Of a stretch of 5,752 nucleotides of DNA, positions 5,585-5,752 are shown one piece after another. The notes under the pieces were generated by a model. The model had not been told where the DNA came from and ran no database searches. It saw nothing but the letters and a program-made list of their open reading frames with translations. The stretch is taken from the NCBI GenBank assembly GCA_002389055.1, contig DGNT01000103.1, forward strand, positions 1 through 5,752, written 5' to 3'. Numbering within the stretch: the first letter of the stretch is position 1; each line of letters starts with the position of its first letter. Origin of the DNA: Alcanivorax sp. UBA4485. GTDB lineage: Bacteria; Pseudomonadota; Gammaproteobacteria; Pseudomonadales; Alcanivoracaceae. A program made the translations under genes and the position numbers.

Positions 5585-5752
5585 TTAGAATTCAACATCG
5601 TCCCGGCGGGCGCCGGCAAACCAGGGATAGACCACCGGAATGACCAGCAGGGTCAGCAAGGTGGAGGTTATCAAGCCCCCCACGACCACGGCGGCGAGTG
5701 GACGCTGAACGTTGGCGCCAATGCCATCGGCGATCAGCAGCGGAAGCAGGCC
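5585..5752 (-). CDS. CzcA/CusA-type RND heavy-metal efflux pump, C-terminal end only
   Basis: Only the last 55 residues are inside the window; the gene continues past the right edge. The fragment reads GLLPLLIADGIGANVQRPLA, then a hydrophobic helix VVVGGLITSTLLTLLVIPV and VYPWFAGARR, and ends DDVEF. The G-E/N-V-QRPLA turn followed by GGLITSTLLTL-V-PV-Y is the last membrane helix region of heavy-metal RND transporters (HME family), which pump cations such as Zn, Cd, Co, Cu or Ag out through a periplasmic adaptor and outer-membrane channel using the proton gradient. The residues that decide the metal are outside the window, so a czcA or cusA name is not justified. The PII-like gene follows 49 bases later on the same strand, the arrangement known for such pumps. 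Confidence 0.92.
   Translation of the reverse strand, partial: GLLPLLIADGIGANVQRPLAAVVVGGLITSTLLTLLVIPVVYPWFAGARRDDVEF

Overview
The window looks like part of a heavy-metal resistance and envelope-modification island from a member of the Pseudomonadota, most likely a gammaproteobacterium. The evidence is the mix of families: a CzcA/CusA-type RND pump end, a metal-island PII-like protein, two unlike cation diffusion facilitators (CDF) and a GtrA/GtrB/ArnT-type glycosylation set. Base composition is moderate overall. The right edge (RND and PII-like genes) is visibly richer in GC than the glycosylation genes. The genus cannot be named from this sequence alone.

Layout. A 5'-truncated small CDF-type transporter runs on the + strand at the left edge (to 575). 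Everything else recognised is on the - strand, read from right to left: the C-terminal end of an RND heavy-metal pump (5585-5752), a short PII-like protein (5209-5535), a GtrA-family membrane protein (4667-5155), a GtrB/DPM1-type polyprenyl-phosphate glycosyltransferase (3655-4674), an ArnT/PMT-type multispanning glycosyltransferase (2163-3671), a six-helix CzcD/ZitB-type zinc exporter (1139-2092), a decayed SpoIIAA-like (STAS/SEC14) gene (about 871-1142), and a small two-helix membrane protein (635-835). The left transporter and this - strand series converge at about 576-634.

How the genes may work together. The RND pump and the CzcD-type exporter are the two usual halves of Zn/Cd/Co export: periplasm to outside, and cytoplasm to periplasm. 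The PII-like protein belongs by position and sequence to the group found beside RND metal pumps. Between these halves sits a compact, overlapping three-gene module of the Gtr type. GtrB would charge undecaprenyl phosphate with a sugar, GtrA would help move it across the inner membrane, and the ArnT-like enzyme would transfer the sugar to an envelope acceptor such as lipid A, core, O-antigen or another glycan. That the sugar modification serves metal tolerance is an inference from gene order.

The least obvious item is the pseudogene at 871-1142. The stretch looks empty, but fragments in two frames join into a recognisable SpoIIAA-like protein broken by one frameshift and two in-frame stops. 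Strong ribosome-binding sites also fix the starts of the PII-like and ArnT-like genes downstream of the longest possible starts.
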